DNA of 64,000 nucleotides from Pseudomonas sp. Choline-02u-1. Lineage in GTDB: Bacteria > Pseudomonadota > Gammaproteobacteria > Pseudomonadales > Pseudomonadaceae. The position numbers and the translations under genes are program-made. Location of the stretch: the NCBI RefSeq assembly GCF_002836515.1, contig NZ_PJBC01000004.1, positions 62,001 to 126,000 of the forward strand. Reading direction: 5' to 3'. The notes under the pieces are model-generated. The model searched no databases. It was given only the letters and a program-made list of their open reading frames with translations, and had not been told where the DNA came from. This document shows, piece after piece, positions 50,974-60,866 of the stretch; the stretch's first letter is position 1, and each line of letters starts with the position of its first letter.

Positions 50974-52710
50974 ATGAAAGACACCATTCGCCAGCTGATC
51001 CAGCAAGCCCTCACCCAACTCGTCAACGAAGGTGTGTTGCCTGAAGGCCTGACGCCGGCGATCCAGGTGGAGAACGCCCGCGACAAGACCCACGGCGACT
51101 TCGCCAGTAACATCGCCATGATGCTGGCCAAGCCTGCCGGCATGAAACCACGCGATCTGGCAGAAAAAATCATCGCCGCACTGCCCGCTGACGAAAACGT
51201 CACCAAGGCCGAAATCGCCGGCCCGGGCTTCATCAATTTCTTCCAGAACACCCAGGCCCTGGCCTCGCGCCTCGACGCCGCGCTGGCCGACGCCCATGTC
51301 GGCGTGCGCAAGGCCGGCCCGGCGCAGCGCACCGTGGTCGATCTGTCGGCGCCGAACCTGGCCAAAGAGATGCACGTCGGCCACTTGCGCTCGACCATCA
51401 TCGGCGACGGCGTGGCCCGCGTGCTTGAGTTCCTCGGCGACGACGTGATCCGCCAGAACCACGTCGGCGACTGGGGCACCCAGTTCGGCATGCTGATGGC
51501 GTACCTGCAGGAAAACCCCATCACCAGCGACGAGCTGTCCGATCTGGAAAACTTCTACCGCGCGGCCAAGCAGCGTTTCGACGAGTCCGAAGAATTCGCC
51601 GACCGCGCCCGTGGCCTGGTGGTCAAGTTGCAGGCTGGCGACGCTGAATGCCTGGCGCTGTGGACCAAATTCAAAGACATCTCGCTGTCGCACTGCCAGA
51701 AGATCTACGAACTGCTCAACGTCAAACTGACCATGGCCGACGTGATGGGCGAAAGCGCCTACAACGATGACTTGATCAATGTGGTCAACGACCTGAAAGC
51801 GGCGGGCATGCTGGTCGAGAGCAACGGCGCCCAGTGCGTGTTCCTCGACGAGTTCAAGAACGCCGATGGCGACCCGCTGCCGGTGATCATCGTCAAGGCT
51901 GATGGCGGTTACCTGTACGCCACCACCGACCTCGCTGCCGTGCGCTACCGCAGTGGCAAGCTGAAAGCTGATCGTGCGCTGTACTTTGTCGACCAGCGTC
52001 AGGCCCTGCACTTCCAGCAAGTCTTCGCCGTGGCGCGCAAAGCCGGTTTCGTCACCCATCCGATGGAAATGGAACACATGGGTTTCGGCACCATGAACGG
52101 CGCCGATGGCCGTCCGTTCAAGACCCGTGATGGCGGCACCGTGAAGCTGATCGATCTGCTCACCGAAGCGCAGGAACGTGCCTACAACCTGGTCAAAGAG
52201 AAGAACCCGACGCTTGCCGAAGACGAGTTGCGCAACATCGCCAAGGTCGTCGGTATCGGCGCGGTGAAATACGCCGACCTGTCCAAGCATCGCACCAGCG
52301 ACTACAGCTTCAACTTCGACCTGATGCTCAATTTCGAAGGCAACACCGCGCCATACCTGCTGTACGCCTACACTCGCGTGGCCGGGGTATTCCGCAAACT
52401 GGGCAAGGACTTCAGCGAAGTCGACGGCCAGATCGTCCTCGAAGCGGCGCACGAGCAAGAGCTGGCGGCGAAGCTGGCGCAGTTCGGTGAAGTGCTGAAC
52501 AACGTGGCTGAAAAAGGCACGCCGCACATTCTTTGCACCTACCTGTACGACGTCGCAGGCCTGTTCTCCAGCTTCTACGAGAACTGTCCGATCCTCGCTG
52601 CCGACACCCCGGCGCAGATGCAGAGCCGTCTGCGTCTGGCCGCACTGACCGGTCGCACCCTCAAGCAAGGCCTGGAGCTGTTGGGTCTGGAAACTCTGGA
52701 GCGTATGTAA
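50974..52710 (+). CDS. argS: Arginyl-tRNA synthetase
   Basis: A 578-residue class I synthetase that charges tRNA-Arg. An Arg-tRNA synthetase-specific N-terminal domain ([18 protein letters not shown]) precedes the catalytic core with the HIGH-type motif HVGH in [16 protein letters not shown]. There is no canonical KMSKS lysine motif (the loop reads FKTRDGG), as in most ArgRS, and a C-terminal DALR anticodon domain ends in [15 protein letters not shown]. The ATG at 50974 has aagagaag upstream; a longer in-frame start at 50884 is rejected. Confidence 0.97.
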   Translation: MKDTIRQLIQQALTQLVNEGVLPEGLTPAIQVENARDKTHGDFASNIAMMLAKPAGMKPRDLAEKIIAALPADENVTKAEIAGPGFINFFQNTQALASRLDAALADAHVGVRKAGPAQRTVVDLSAPNLAKEMHVGHLRSTIIGDGVARVLEFLGDDVIRQNHVGDWGTQFGMLMAYLQENPITSDELSDLENFYRAAKQRFDESEEFADRARGLVVKLQAGDAECLALWTKFKDISLSHCQKIYELLNVKLTMADVMGESAYNDDLINVVNDLKAAGMLVESNGAQCVFLDEFKNADGDPLPVIIVKADGGYLYATTDLAAVRYRSGKLKADRALYFVDQRQALHFQQVFAVARKAGFVTHPMEMEHMGFGTMNGADGRPFKTRDGGTVKLIDLLTEAQERAYNLVKEKNPTLAEDELRNIAKVVGIGAVKYADLSKHRTSDYSFNFDLMLNFEGNTAPYLLYAYTRVAGVFRKLGKDFSEVDGQIVLEAAHEQELAAKLAQFGEVLNNVAEKGTPHILCTYLYDVAGLFSSFYENCPILAADTPAQMQSRLRLAALTGRTLKQGLELLGLETLERM

Positions 52711-52711
52711 G

Positions 52712-53422
52712 TTGGCCGCCAAGAAGAAACCTGCACCCAAGCGCGGCGCCAGCCGCTATCAGGCCCCTGCGAAACAACCGATTCCGGGCTGGCTGTGGAT
52801 GGCCATCGGCCTGACCGTCGGCGCGTTCATCGTGTTTCTGATGAAACTGGAACCGGGCAAGGGCAGCGACACGGTCAAGCGCGAGAAGGTCGAGCAGCAG
52901 CAGAAAGCGTCGAAGATCGCCGAGGCCAACAAGACCCCGCCGAGCCCGACGCAGCCGGTGAAGCCGAAGTACGATTTCTACACGTTGCTGCCGGAATCGG
53001 AAGTGATCGTGCCGCCGGACGCGGTACCGGAGAAGACCCTGCCGACGCCGCAAGTGCCGGCCATCCCGACCACGCCGGTGACCCCGGCGGAAGCGGCGAA
53101 GATCGACACCGCACGGGCGCAGGCGGCCCTGGCCGGGATTACCCCGCCGCCAGCACCGCCGGTGAGCAAAGCGGCGCCGGTGACCAAGTTCTTCTTGCAG
53201 GCCGGTTCGTTCCGCAAAGAGACAGATGCCGACAAGGTCCGCGCGCAGATCATTCTGCTCGGCCAAGCCGTGGCGGTGGAGTCCGGCACGGTGAAAGACG
53301 AAACCTGGTATCGCGTTTTGGTCGGCCCGTTCAGCAACCGCGAACAGCTGACCACAGCGCAGAAACAACTGGCCGGCGCCGGCTTCAGCAACCTGTTGTT
53401 ACAACAACGCCAGAGCCGCTGA
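52712..53422 (+). CDS. FtsN-like SPOR-domain protein
   Basis: A 236-residue bitopic protein: basic cytoplasmic tail (AAKKKPAPKRG), one transmembrane helix (residues 27-44), a Pro-rich periplasmic linker (about 70-155) and a C-terminal SPOR domain (FFLQAGSFRKETDADKVRAQ onward). This is the layout of FtsN, which activates septal peptidoglycan synthesis; the conserved place between argS and hslV supports this. It starts at TTG 52712, one base after the argS stop, with ggag about 11 nt upstream. Confidence 0.88.
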   Translation: MAAKKKPAPKRGASRYQAPAKQPIPGWLWMAIGLTVGAFIVFLMKLEPGKGSDTVKREKVEQQQKASKIAEANKTPPSPTQPVKPKYDFYTLLPESEVIVPPDAVPEKTLPTPQVPAIPTTPVTPAEAAKIDTARAQAALAGITPPPAPPVSKAAPVTKFFLQAGSFRKETDADKVRAQIILLGQAVAVESGTVKDETWYRVLVGPFSNREQLTTAQKQLAGAGFSNLLLQQRQSR

Positions 53423-53430
53423 TACCTGCT

Positions 53431-53542
53431 GATCGTTCCCACGCTCTGCGTGGGAATGCCTCAACGGACGCTCTGCGTCCCCGGCAGTGAAGGGACGCGG
53501 AGCGTCCCGGGCTGCATGCCCACGCAGAGCGTGGGAACGATC
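53431..53542. repeat. Compound palindrome (third repeat family)
   Basis: Outer arms GATCGTTCCCACGCTCTGCG and its complement (about 53524-53542) enclose smaller nested palindromes (GGACGCTCTGCGTCC; GGGACGCGGAGCGTCCC). The 112-nt unit could fold into a branched hairpin. It lies just after the SPOR gene and may end that transcript before the hslV promoter. Confidence 0.8.
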
Positions 53543-53580
53543 AGTTGACAGACACCGCTCGTCCCCTCTCCCGCACCAAG

Positions 53581-53608
53581 GTTGAAATCCCCTCCAGCAC
53601 CCCCATAT
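53581..53608 (+). promoter_or_regulatory. Sigma-32 heat-shock promoter of hslVU
   Basis: GTTGAAA (-35; consensus CTTGAAA), a 13-nt spacer, then CCCCATAT (-10; full match to CCCCATnT). The predicted start is near 53615, 40 nt before hslV. This fits the known RpoH control of hslVU in enterobacteria. Confidence 0.85.
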
Positions 53609-53654
53609 GAATGGGCATAAGGCATTTTCGCCCCGCTGCGTGGAGACTCTTCCC

Positions 53655-54185
53655 TTGACCACCATCGTTTCAGTCCGCCGCCACGGCAAAGTCGTCATGG
53701 GCGGCGACGGCCAGGTTTCTCTCGGCAACACCGTGATGAAAGGCAACGCCAAAAAGGTCCGTCGCCTGTACCACGGCCAGGTCATCGCCGGTTTCGCCGG
53801 TGCCACCGCCGACGCCTTTACCCTGTTCGAACGTTTCGAAGGCCAGCTCGAAAAACATCAGGGTCACCTGATCCGCGCCGCCGTCGAACTCGCCAAAGAA
53901 TGGCGCACCGACCGCTCCCTGAGCCGCCTCGAAGCGATGCTCGCGGTCGCCAACAAGGACGCCTCGCTGATCATCACCGGCAACGGTGACGTGGTCGAAC
54001 CCGAAGATGGCCTGATCGCCATGGGTTCCGGCGGCGCCTACGCGCAAGCCGCCGCCAGCGCCCTGCTGAAAAAGACCGACCTGTCGGCGCGCGAGATCGT
54101 CGAAACCGCTCTCGGCATCGCTGGCGACATCTGTGTATTCACCAACCACACCCAGACCATTGAGGAGCAGGATCTCGCTGAATAA
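53655..54185 (+). CDS. hslV: HslV (ClpQ) protease subunit
   Basis: A 176-residue threonine protease of the proteasome-like HslVU complex. After removal of the initiator residue the N-terminal nucleophile Thr is exposed ([19 protein letters not shown]), and the catalytic Lys sits in [12 protein letters not shown]. The TTG at 53655 is required by this Thr; an in-frame ATG at 53607 overlaps the sigma-32 promoter and is rejected. HslV forms a double hexamer degrading substrates unfolded by HslU, encoded 55 bp downstream. Confidence 0.96.
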   Translation: MTTIVSVRRHGKVVMGGDGQVSLGNTVMKGNAKKVRRLYHGQVIAGFAGATADAFTLFERFEGQLEKHQGHLIRAAVELAKEWRTDRSLSRLEAMLAVANKDASLIITGNGDVVEPEDGLIAMGSGGAYAQAAASALLKKTDLSAREIVETALGIAGDICVFTNHTQTIEEQDLAE

Positions 54186-54240
54186 GCCTGTCGCGGCCTG
54201 TGTGCCACGGCTTGTTTGTGCTTGAGGACCGTCAAATATT

Positions 54241-55578
54241 ATGTCCATGACTCCCCGCGAAATCGTCCACGAACTCAACCGCCATATCATCGGCCAGGAC
54301 GATGCCAAGCGCGCCGTCGCGATTGCCCTGCGCAACCGCTGGCGCCGCATGCAGCTGCCTGAAGAGCTGCGCGTTGAGGTGACCCCGAAGAACATTCTGA
54401 TGATCGGCCCGACCGGTGTCGGTAAAACCGAGATCGCCCGGCGTCTGGCGAAACTGGCGAATGCGCCGTTCATCAAGGTTGAAGCGACCAAATTCACCGA
54501 GGTCGGCTATGTCGGCCGCGACGTCGAGTCGATCATCCGTGATCTGGCTGACGCGGCGATCAAGATGCTCCGCGAGCAGGAAATGACCCGCGTGCGCCAC
54601 CGCGCCGAAGACGCTGCCGAGGACCGCATCCTCGACGCGTTGTTGCCGCCGGCACGCATGGGTTTCAGCAACGAAGAGGCGCCGGCGAGCGATTCCAATA
54701 CCCGTCAGCTGTTCCGCAAGCGCCTGCGTGAAGGTCAGCTGGATGACAAGGAAATCGAAATCGAAGTCGCCGAAGTCTCCGGCATCGAAATTGCCACGCC
54801 GCCGGGCATGGAAGAGATGACCAACCAGTTGCAGTCCTTGTTCGCCAACATGGGCAAAGGCAAGAAGAAGTCGCGCAAGCTCAAGGTCAAGGAAGCCCTG
54901 AAACTGGTGCGCGACGAAGAAGCCGGGCGTCTGGTCAACGAAGAAGAACTGAAGGCCAAGGCGCTGGAAGCGGTCGAACAGCACGGCATTGTCTTCATCG
55001 ACGAAATCGACAAAGTCGCCAAACGCGGCAATGTCGGCGGCGCCGATGTGTCCAGGGAAGGTGTGCAGCGCGACCTGCTGCCGCTGATCGAAGGCTGCAC
55101 CGTCAACACCAAGCTGGGCATGGTCAAGACCGACCACATCCTGTTCATCGCTTCCGGTGCGTTCCACCTGAGCAAACCGAGCGATCTGGTGCCGGAACTG
55201 CAAGGCCGTTTGCCGATCCGCGTCGAACTCAAGGCGCTGAGCCCGGAAGACTTCGAGCGCATCCTCAGCGAACCGCACGCCTCGCTCACCGAGCAATACT
55301 GCGCGCTGCTGAAAACCGAAGGCCTGCACATCCAGTTCCAGCCGGAAGGCATCAAGCGTCTGGCGGAGATCGCCTGGCAGGTCAACGAGAAGACCGAGAA
55401 CATCGGTGCCCGTCGCCTGCACACGCTGCTTGAGCGCCTGCTCGAAGAGGTATCGTTCAGTGCCGGCGATCTGGCCAGCGCCCATGACGACAAGCCGATC
55501 CTGATCGACGCCGAATACGTCAACAGCCACCTCGGCGAATTGGCGCAGAACGAAGACCTGTCCCGTTATATCCTGTAG
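54241..55578 (+). CDS. hslU: HslU (ClpY) ATPase subunit
   Basis: A 445-residue AAA+ unfoldase. The N-terminal [21 protein letters not shown] is followed by Walker [10 protein letters not shown], the GYVGRDVES pore loop, an inserted I-domain (about residues 110-240), Walker B VFIDEIDK, and the sensor 2 region [10 protein letters not shown]. The C-terminus SRYIL inserts into HslV to activate it. It forms an operon with hslV. Confidence 0.97.
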   Translation: MSMTPREIVHELNRHIIGQDDAKRAVAIALRNRWRRMQLPEELRVEVTPKNILMIGPTGVGKTEIARRLAKLANAPFIKVEATKFTEVGYVGRDVESIIRDLADAAIKMLREQEMTRVRHRAEDAAEDRILDALLPPARMGFSNEEAPASDSNTRQLFRKRLREGQLDDKEIEIEVAEVSGIEIATPPGMEEMTNQLQSLFANMGKGKKKSRKLKVKEALKLVRDEEAGRLVNEEELKAKALEAVEQHGIVFIDEIDKVAKRGNVGGADVSREGVQRDLLPLIEGCTVNTKLGMVKTDHILFIASGAFHLSKPSDLVPELQGRLPIRVELKALSPEDFERILSEPHASLTEQYCALLKTEGLHIQFQPEGIKRLAEIAWQVNEKTENIGARRLHTLLERLLEEVSFSAGDLASAHDDKPILIDAEYVNSHLGELAQNEDLSRYIL

Positions 55579-55590
55579 GTCACTTCTCCC

Positions 55591-55676
55591 TGTAGGAGCT
55601 GCCGAAGGCTGCGATCCTTTGATCTTGATCCTGAAAAGCAAAATCAAAAGATCGCAGCCTTCGGCAGCTCCTACAG
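55591..55676. repeat. REP pair (family B)
   Basis: Inverted TGTAGGAGCTGCCGAAGGCT units around about 20 nt, directly after hslU and before the DUF971 gene. Confidence 0.9.
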
Positions 55677-55702
55677 AGCTCATCACAGTCGGATGACCTG
55701 CA

Positions 55703-56080
55703 ATGACTAATATTCCCACCGACATCAAACTGCACAAAGCCTCGAAAACCCTGACGCTCACCTACGCGTCCGGCGAGGAGTTCACCCTGCCCGCCGAGTT
55801 TCTGCGCGTGCACTCCCCCTCTGCCGAGGTCCAGGGTCACGGCAAACCGATCCTGCAATTGGGCAAGCTCAACGTAGGCCTGAGCAAGCTGGAACCTGCC
55901 GGCAATTACGCACTGAAACTGACCTTCGACGATGGTCATGACAGCGGCCTGTTCACCTGGGAATACCTCTACGAACTCGGCAAACGCCAGAACGAACTCT
56001 GGGACGATTATCTTGCCGAGCTGCGCGCTGCCGGAAAATCCCGTGATCCGAACGAGTCGTTCGTCAAGCTGATGCTCTAG
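55703..56080 (+). CDS. DUF971 domain protein (gamma-butyrobetaine hydroxylase-like N-terminal domain)
   Basis: A 125-residue protein made only of the small DUF971/GBBH-like_N module (HKASKTLTLTYASGEEFTLPAEFLRVHSPSAE region). The same fold is found at the N-terminus of carnitine-pathway dioxygenases. The distant Cys/His zinc positions of the eukaryotic relatives are not obvious here. Function unknown; in Pseudomonas it sits constantly between hslU and phaC1. It starts at ATG 55703. Confidence 0.88.
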   Translation: MTNIPTDIKLHKASKTLTLTYASGEEFTLPAEFLRVHSPSAEVQGHGKPILQLGKLNVGLSKLEPAGNYALKLTFDDGHDSGLFTWEYLYELGKRQNELWDDYLAELRAAGKSRDPNESFVKLML

Positions 56081-56337
56081 CCCGTGGTTCTTGCTCTTTA
56101 GAGGGCATTTTCTAACTTCATCTGTTTGAATGCTGCGCCTGAGCGGCCGAGGATCGGCTGCTTGCGAAAAAAATTAAACTCGGGTAACCAATGGAGCTGG
56201 CAAGTTCCCTGCAGTGCTCTACGACTGTAAAGCAGCTATGCAGAATCAACGGTCACCCGAGCAGTAGTACCCGGCATTGGCTGTGGAAACGACAGCGCAA
56301 GACCGGGTACTCGTCTCAGGACAATGGAGCGTCGTAG
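56081..56337. other. phaC1 upstream region
   Basis: A 257-bp gap without a gene. It has an AT-rich part (56100-56125 and 56167-56180) and the sigma-54 type promoter listed separately, leaving a leader of about 115 nt before phaC1. No clear enhancer palindrome was recognised. Confidence 0.6.
56197..56213 (+). promoter_or_regulatory. Sigma-54 type promoter of phaC1
   Basis: GCTGGCAAGTTCCCTGCA contains the -24 GG (56199-56200) and -12 GC (56211-56212) with exactly 10 bp between them and the TGGCA/TGCA context. A sigma-54 promoter before phaC1 has been reported in P. aeruginosa. Confidence 0.65.
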
Positions 56338-58017
56338 ATGAGTGACAAGAACAACGATGACCTGAAGTACCAAGCCTCGGAGAACACCCTGGGGCTGAAC
56401 CCCGTCGTCGGGCTGCGCGGAAAGGATCTGCTGGCCTCTGCTCGAATGGTGCTGAAACAAGCCATCAGACAACCGATTCACAGCGTCAGGCACGTGACTC
56501 ATTTCGGCCTCGAACTGAAGAACGTGCTGCTGGGCAAATCCGCCCTGCAACCGGCCGGCGACGATCGTCGCTTTGCCGACCCGGCGTGGAGCCAGAACCC
56601 GCTGTACAAGCGTTATCTGCAAACCTATCTGGCCTGGCGCAAGGAACTGCATGCCTGGATCGATGACAGCAGCCTGTCACCCAAGGACATTGCCCGCGGG
56701 CACTTCGTCATCAACCTGATGACTGAAGCCATGGCGCCGACCAACACCGCGGCCAACCCGGCGGCAGTCAAACGCTTCTTCGAAACCGGCGGCAAGAGCC
56801 TGCTCGATGGCCTGTCCCATCTGGCCAAGGACCTGGTGCATAACGGCGGCATGCCGAGCCAGGTCAACATGGGTGCCTTCGAAGTCGGCAAGAGCCTCGG
56901 CGTGACCGAAGGCGCGGTGGTGTTTCGCAACGATGTGCTGGAGCTGATCCAGTACCGGCCGATCACCGAGCAGGTCCACGAACGGCCCTTGCTGGTGGTG
57001 CCGCCGCAGATCAACAAGTTCTACGTGTTCGACTTGAGCCCGGACAAGAGCCTGGCGCGCTTCTGTCTGCGCAACAACGTGCCGACCTTCATCATCAGCT
57101 GGCGCAACCCGACCAAGGCCCAGCGCGAATGGGGCCTGTCGACCTACATCGAAGCGCTGAAAGAAGCCGTTGACGTAGTCACGGCGATCACCGGCAGCAA
57201 AGATGTGAACATGCTCGGCGCCTGCTCCGGCGGCATCACCTGCACCGCCCTGCTCGGCCACTACGCCGCGCTTGGCGAGAACAAAGTCAATGCCCTCACT
57301 CTGCTGGTGAGCGTGCTCGACACCACCCTGGACAGCGACGTCGCGCTGTTCGTCGATGAGCAGACCCTGGAGACCGCCAAGCGCCACTCCTACCAGGCCG
57401 GCGTGCTCGAAGGCAAAGACATGGCCAAGGTCTTCGCCTGGATGCGCCCCAACGACCTGATCTGGAACTATTGGGTCAACAATTATCTGCTCGGCAACGA
57501 GCCGCCCGTATTCGACATCCTGTTCTGGAACAACGACACCACTCGTCTGCCCGCTGCGTTCCACGGCGACCTGATCGAGATGTTCAAAAACAATCCACTG
57601 ATCCGCCCCAATGCACTGGAAGTGTGCGGCACGCCTATCGACCTCAAGCAGGTCACCGCCGATATCTTCTCCCTGGCCGGGACCAACGATCACATCACGC
57701 CGTGGAAGTCCTGCTACAAGTCGGCGCAGCTGTTTGGCGGAAAAGTTGAATTTGTGCTGTCGAGCAGCGGCCATATCCAGAGCATCCTCAACCCGCCGGG
57801 CAACCCGAAGTCACGCTACATGACCGGCGAAGAGATGGCGGCAACCGCCGATGACTGGCAGGAAAACTCGACCAAGCACACTGATTCCTGGTGGCTGTAC
57901 TGGCAGGCATGGCTGGCCGAACGCTCGGGCAATCTGAAAAAAGCGCCGACGAAACTGGGCAACAAGGCGTATCCGGCGGGCGAGGCTTCGCCGGGCACTT
58001 ATGTTCACGAGCGGTAA
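56338..58017 (+). CDS. phaC1: Class II PHA synthase 1
   Basis: A 559-residue polymerase joining (R)-3-hydroxyacyl-CoA units into medium-chain PHA at the granule surface. The alpha/beta-hydrolase fold has the modified lipase box GACSGG with catalytic Cys296, matching the family number exactly; the catalytic Asp and His are in the TNDHITPW and SSSGHIQS regions. It is the first gene of phaC1-phaZ-phaC2-phaD, preceded by a sigma-54 type promoter, and about half identical by eye to phaC2. Confidence 0.97.
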   Translation: MSDKNNDDLKYQASENTLGLNPVVGLRGKDLLASARMVLKQAIRQPIHSVRHVTHFGLELKNVLLGKSALQPAGDDRRFADPAWSQNPLYKRYLQTYLAWRKELHAWIDDSSLSPKDIARGHFVINLMTEAMAPTNTAANPAAVKRFFETGGKSLLDGLSHLAKDLVHNGGMPSQVNMGAFEVGKSLGVTEGAVVFRNDVLELIQYRPITEQVHERPLLVVPPQINKFYVFDLSPDKSLARFCLRNNVPTFIISWRNPTKAQREWGLSTYIEALKEAVDVVTAITGSKDVNMLGACSGGITCTALLGHYAALGENKVNALTLLVSVLDTTLDSDVALFVDEQTLETAKRHSYQAGVLEGKDMAKVFAWMRPNDLIWNYWVNNYLLGNEPPVFDILFWNNDTTRLPAAFHGDLIEMFKNNPLIRPNALEVCGTPIDLKQVTADIFSLAGTNDHITPWKSCYKSAQLFGGKVEFVLSSSGHIQSILNPPGNPKSRYMTGEEMAATADDWQENSTKHTDSWWLYWQAWLAERSGNLKKAPTKLGNKAYPAGEASPGTYVHER

Positions 58018-58038
58018 CTGACACCACCAAATTCCTAC

Positions 58039-58121
58039 TGTAGGAGCTGCCGAAGGCTGCGATCTCTTGATGTTGCTTGAAATGCAAGATCAAAAGATCG
58101 CAGCCTTCGGCAGCTCCTACA
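58039..58121. repeat. REP pair (family B) between phaC1 and phaZ
   Basis: Inverted TGTAGGAGCTGCCGAAGGCT units about 20 nt apart, 22 bp after the phaC1 stop. A long intra-operon hairpin of this kind could stabilise the phaC1 mRNA 3' end. Confidence 0.9.
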
Positions 58122-58159
58122 GGGGGCGAGGTGGACTTGAAATCTACAGGGCCTCACGC

Positions 58160-59014
58160 ATGCCGCAACCGTTCATATTCCGCACCGTCGATCTGGATGG
58201 CCAGACCCTTCGCACAGCGGTGCGCCCCGGCAAGCCTCATTTGACGCCCTTGCTGATTTTCAATGGCATCGGCGCCAACCTGGAGCTGGTGTTTCCGTTC
58301 GTCGCAGCGCTCGATCCGGACCTGGAAGTGATCGCCTTCGATGTTCCCGGGGTCGGCGGTTCGTCGACGCCGAACCGGCCGTATCGCTTTCCAGGGCTGG
58401 CCAAACTGACGGCGCGGATGCTCGATTATCTCGACTACGGTCAGGTCAATGTGATCGGCGTCTCATGGGGCGGCGCCCTGGCGCAGCAGTTCGCCTACGA
58501 CTATCCCGAGCGCTGCAAGAAACTGGTTCTGGCCGCGACCGCTGCCGGTGCAGTGATGGTGCCGGGCAAACCGAAAGTGCTGTGGATGATGGCCAGCCCG
58601 CGCCGCTACATCCAGCCATCCCATGTGATTCGCATCGCCCCGATGATCTACGGCGGCTCGTTCCGTCGTGACCCGACGCTGGCTGCCAGCCATGCGGCGA
58701 AAGTGCGCTCGGCGGGCAAACTCGGTTACTACTGGCAACTGTTCGCCGGCCTCGGCTGGACCAGTATTCACTGGCTGCACAAGATCCATCAGCCGACGCT
58801 GGTATTGGCCGGCGACGACGATCCGCTGATCCCGCTGATCAACATGCGCATGCTCGCCTGGCGCATTCCCAACGCGCAGTTGCACATCATCGATGACGGT
58901 CATCTGTTCCTGATTACCCGCGCCGAAGCGGTAGCGCCGATCATCATGAAGTTTCTTGAGCAGGAACGTCAGCGCGCGGTGATGCACCCGCATCCGACGC
59001 CGCTGGGCGGCTGA
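58160..59014 (+). CDS. phaZ: Intracellular medium-chain PHA depolymerase
   Basis: A 284-residue alpha/beta hydrolase that releases hydroxyalkanoic acids from stored PHA. Nucleophile Ser102 is in GVSWGG, the same position as in P. putida PhaZ; the acid is in AGDDDPLIP and the His in IDDGHLFLI. The start at 58160 (MPQPFIFRTVDLDGQ) matches the family; the frame stays open further upstream only through REP sequence. It is placed between the two synthases so that synthesis and recycling are linked. Confidence 0.96.
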   Translation: MPQPFIFRTVDLDGQTLRTAVRPGKPHLTPLLIFNGIGANLELVFPFVAALDPDLEVIAFDVPGVGGSSTPNRPYRFPGLAKLTARMLDYLDYGQVNVIGVSWGGALAQQFAYDYPERCKKLVLAATAAGAVMVPGKPKVLWMMASPRRYIQPSHVIRIAPMIYGGSFRRDPTLAASHAAKVRSAGKLGYYWQLFAGLGWTSIHWLHKIHQPTLVLAGDDDPLIPLINMRMLAWRIPNAQLHIIDDGHLFLITRAEAVAPIIMKFLEQERQRAVMHPHPTPLGG

Positions 59015-59152
59015 GTCCGGCGGCAGACTTTATGCAGTGATTTTTCCAGCAAGTGCGCGGCAGGACGCCACGCAGGCAGCAACCGGCAACAGCGTCTATG
59101 GTGTTCTGGTTCGGTGAGTGTGTTTGCCCTGAAGACGAAGGAGTGTTGAGTC

Positions 59153-60835
59153 ATGCGCGAAAAACCAGCGACGGGCGTGGTGCCCAGCCCCGCCGTGTTT
59201 ATCAACGCCCAGAGCGCGATAGCAGGCCTGCGTGGCAGGGATCTGCTGTCGACACTGCGCAGCGTCGCCGCCCACGGCTTGCGCAACCCGTTGCACAGCG
59301 CCAAACACGCGTTGAAATTCGGCGGACAACTGGGCCGCGTACTGCTCGGCGAAACCCTGCACCCGACCAATCCGCAAGACAGCCGCTTCGCGGATCCGGC
59401 GTGGAGCCTCAATCCGTTTTACCGGCGCAGCCTGCAGGCATATCTGGCCTGGCAGAAACAGGTCAAAAGCTGGATCGATGAAGGCGACATGAGCTTTGAT
59501 GATCGCGCCCGCGCGCACTTCGCTTTCAGCCTGCTCAATGACGCCGTGGCGCCGTCCAACACCCTGCTCAATCCGCTGGCGGTCAAAGAGCTGTTCAATT
59601 CCGGCGGGCAGAGTCTGGTGCGTGGTCTCAGCCATCTGTTCGATGACCTTTTGCACAACGACGGCCTGCCGCGGCAAGTGACCAAGCAGGCGTTCGAGGT
59701 CGGCAAAACAGTAGCGACCACCACTGGGGCTGTGGTGTTTCGCAATGAAATGTTCGAGTTGATCCAGTACAAATCGATGAGCGAAAAGCAGTACGCCAAG
59801 CCGTTGCTGGTGGTGCCCCCGCAAATCAACAAGTACTACATTTTCGATCTGAGCCCACAGAACAGCTTCGTCCAGTACGCCCTGAAAAACAGCCTGCAGA
59901 CGTTCATGATCAGTTGGCGCAACCCCGATGTGCGCCATCGCGAATGGGGCCTGTCGAGTTACGTCGAAGCGGTGGAAGAAGCGATGAATATCTGCCGGGC
60001 GATCACAGGCGCGCGGGAAGTGAATCTCATGGGAGCGTGCGCCGGCGGCCTGACCATCGCCGCCCTGCAAGGCCATCTGCAGGCCAAACGGCAATTGCGT
60101 CGGGTCGCCAGCGCGACGTATCTGGTCAGCCTGCTCGACAGCCAGATCGAAACCCCGGCCACGCTGTTCGCCGATGAACAGACACTCGAAGCAGCCAAGC
60201 GGCGTTCGTATCAGAAAGGCGTGCTCGACGGTCGCGACATGGCCAAGGTCTTTGCCTGGATGCGCCCCAACGATTTGATCTGGAGCTACTTCGTCAACAA
60301 TTACCTGCTAGGCAAAGAGCCGCCGCCCTTCGACATTCTCTACTGGAACAACGACAACACCCGCCTGCCTGCGGCACTGCACGGCGACTTGCTGGATTTC
60401 TTCAAGCACAACCCGCTGATCCACGCTGGCGGTCTTGAAGTGTGCGGCACGCCGATCGATCTGCAGAAGGTCAACGTTGACAGCTTCAGCGTCGCCGGCA
60501 TGAACGACCACATCACCCCGTGGGACGCGGTGTACCGCTCAACCCTGCTGCTGGGCGGCGAGCGGCGCTTCGTGCTGTCCAACAGCGGCCACGTGCAAAG
60601 CATCCTCAATCCGCCGAGCAACCCTAAAGCCACCTACGTCGAAAACGCCAAACTGAGCAGCGACCCGCGCGCCTGGTATTACGACGCCAAACATGTCGAC
60701 GGCAGCTGGTGGCCGCAGTGGCTGGAGTGGGTAGCCCAGCGCTCCGGCGCCCTGCACGAAACCCGCACCACGCTCGGCAATCCGAATTATCCACCGATGG
60801 AAGCGGCACCCGGCACCTATGTGCATGTGCGCTGA
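59153..60835 (+). CDS. phaC2: Class II PHA synthase 2
   Basis: A 560-residue second PHA polymerase with the box GACAGG and catalytic Cys296, the conserved MNDHITPW and SNSGHVQS regions, and the WMRPNDLIW block shared with phaC1. Together they give overlapping substrate range for medium-chain monomers. It begins at ATG 59153 (ggag about 11 nt upstream), 138 bp after phaZ; this gap shows no repeat or clear promoter. Confidence 0.97.
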   Translation: MREKPATGVVPSPAVFINAQSAIAGLRGRDLLSTLRSVAAHGLRNPLHSAKHALKFGGQLGRVLLGETLHPTNPQDSRFADPAWSLNPFYRRSLQAYLAWQKQVKSWIDEGDMSFDDRARAHFAFSLLNDAVAPSNTLLNPLAVKELFNSGGQSLVRGLSHLFDDLLHNDGLPRQVTKQAFEVGKTVATTTGAVVFRNEMFELIQYKSMSEKQYAKPLLVVPPQINKYYIFDLSPQNSFVQYALKNSLQTFMISWRNPDVRHREWGLSSYVEAVEEAMNICRAITGAREVNLMGACAGGLTIAALQGHLQAKRQLRRVASATYLVSLLDSQIETPATLFADEQTLEAAKRRSYQKGVLDGRDMAKVFAWMRPNDLIWSYFVNNYLLGKEPPPFDILYWNNDNTRLPAALHGDLLDFFKHNPLIHAGGLEVCGTPIDLQKVNVDSFSVAGMNDHITPWDAVYRSTLLLGGERRFVLSNSGHVQSILNPPSNPKATYVENAKLSSDPRAWYYDAKHVDGSWWPQWLEWVAQRSGALHETRTTLGNPNYPPMEAAPGTYVHVR

Positions 60836-60866
60836 CGCTCAACCGAATTTTTGCTAAGAAGACTGG

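Noticed and set aside
50974..52710. Missing KMSKS motif in ArgRS as a defect
   Set aside because: Most arginyl-tRNA synthetases lack the canonical lysine motif, so this is normal for the family.
59153..60835. PhaC2 lipase box with Ala instead of Ser (GACAGG) as a lost active site
   Set aside because: The nucleophile in PHA synthases is the Cys (296), which is present; the residue after it varies between PhaC1 and PhaC2.
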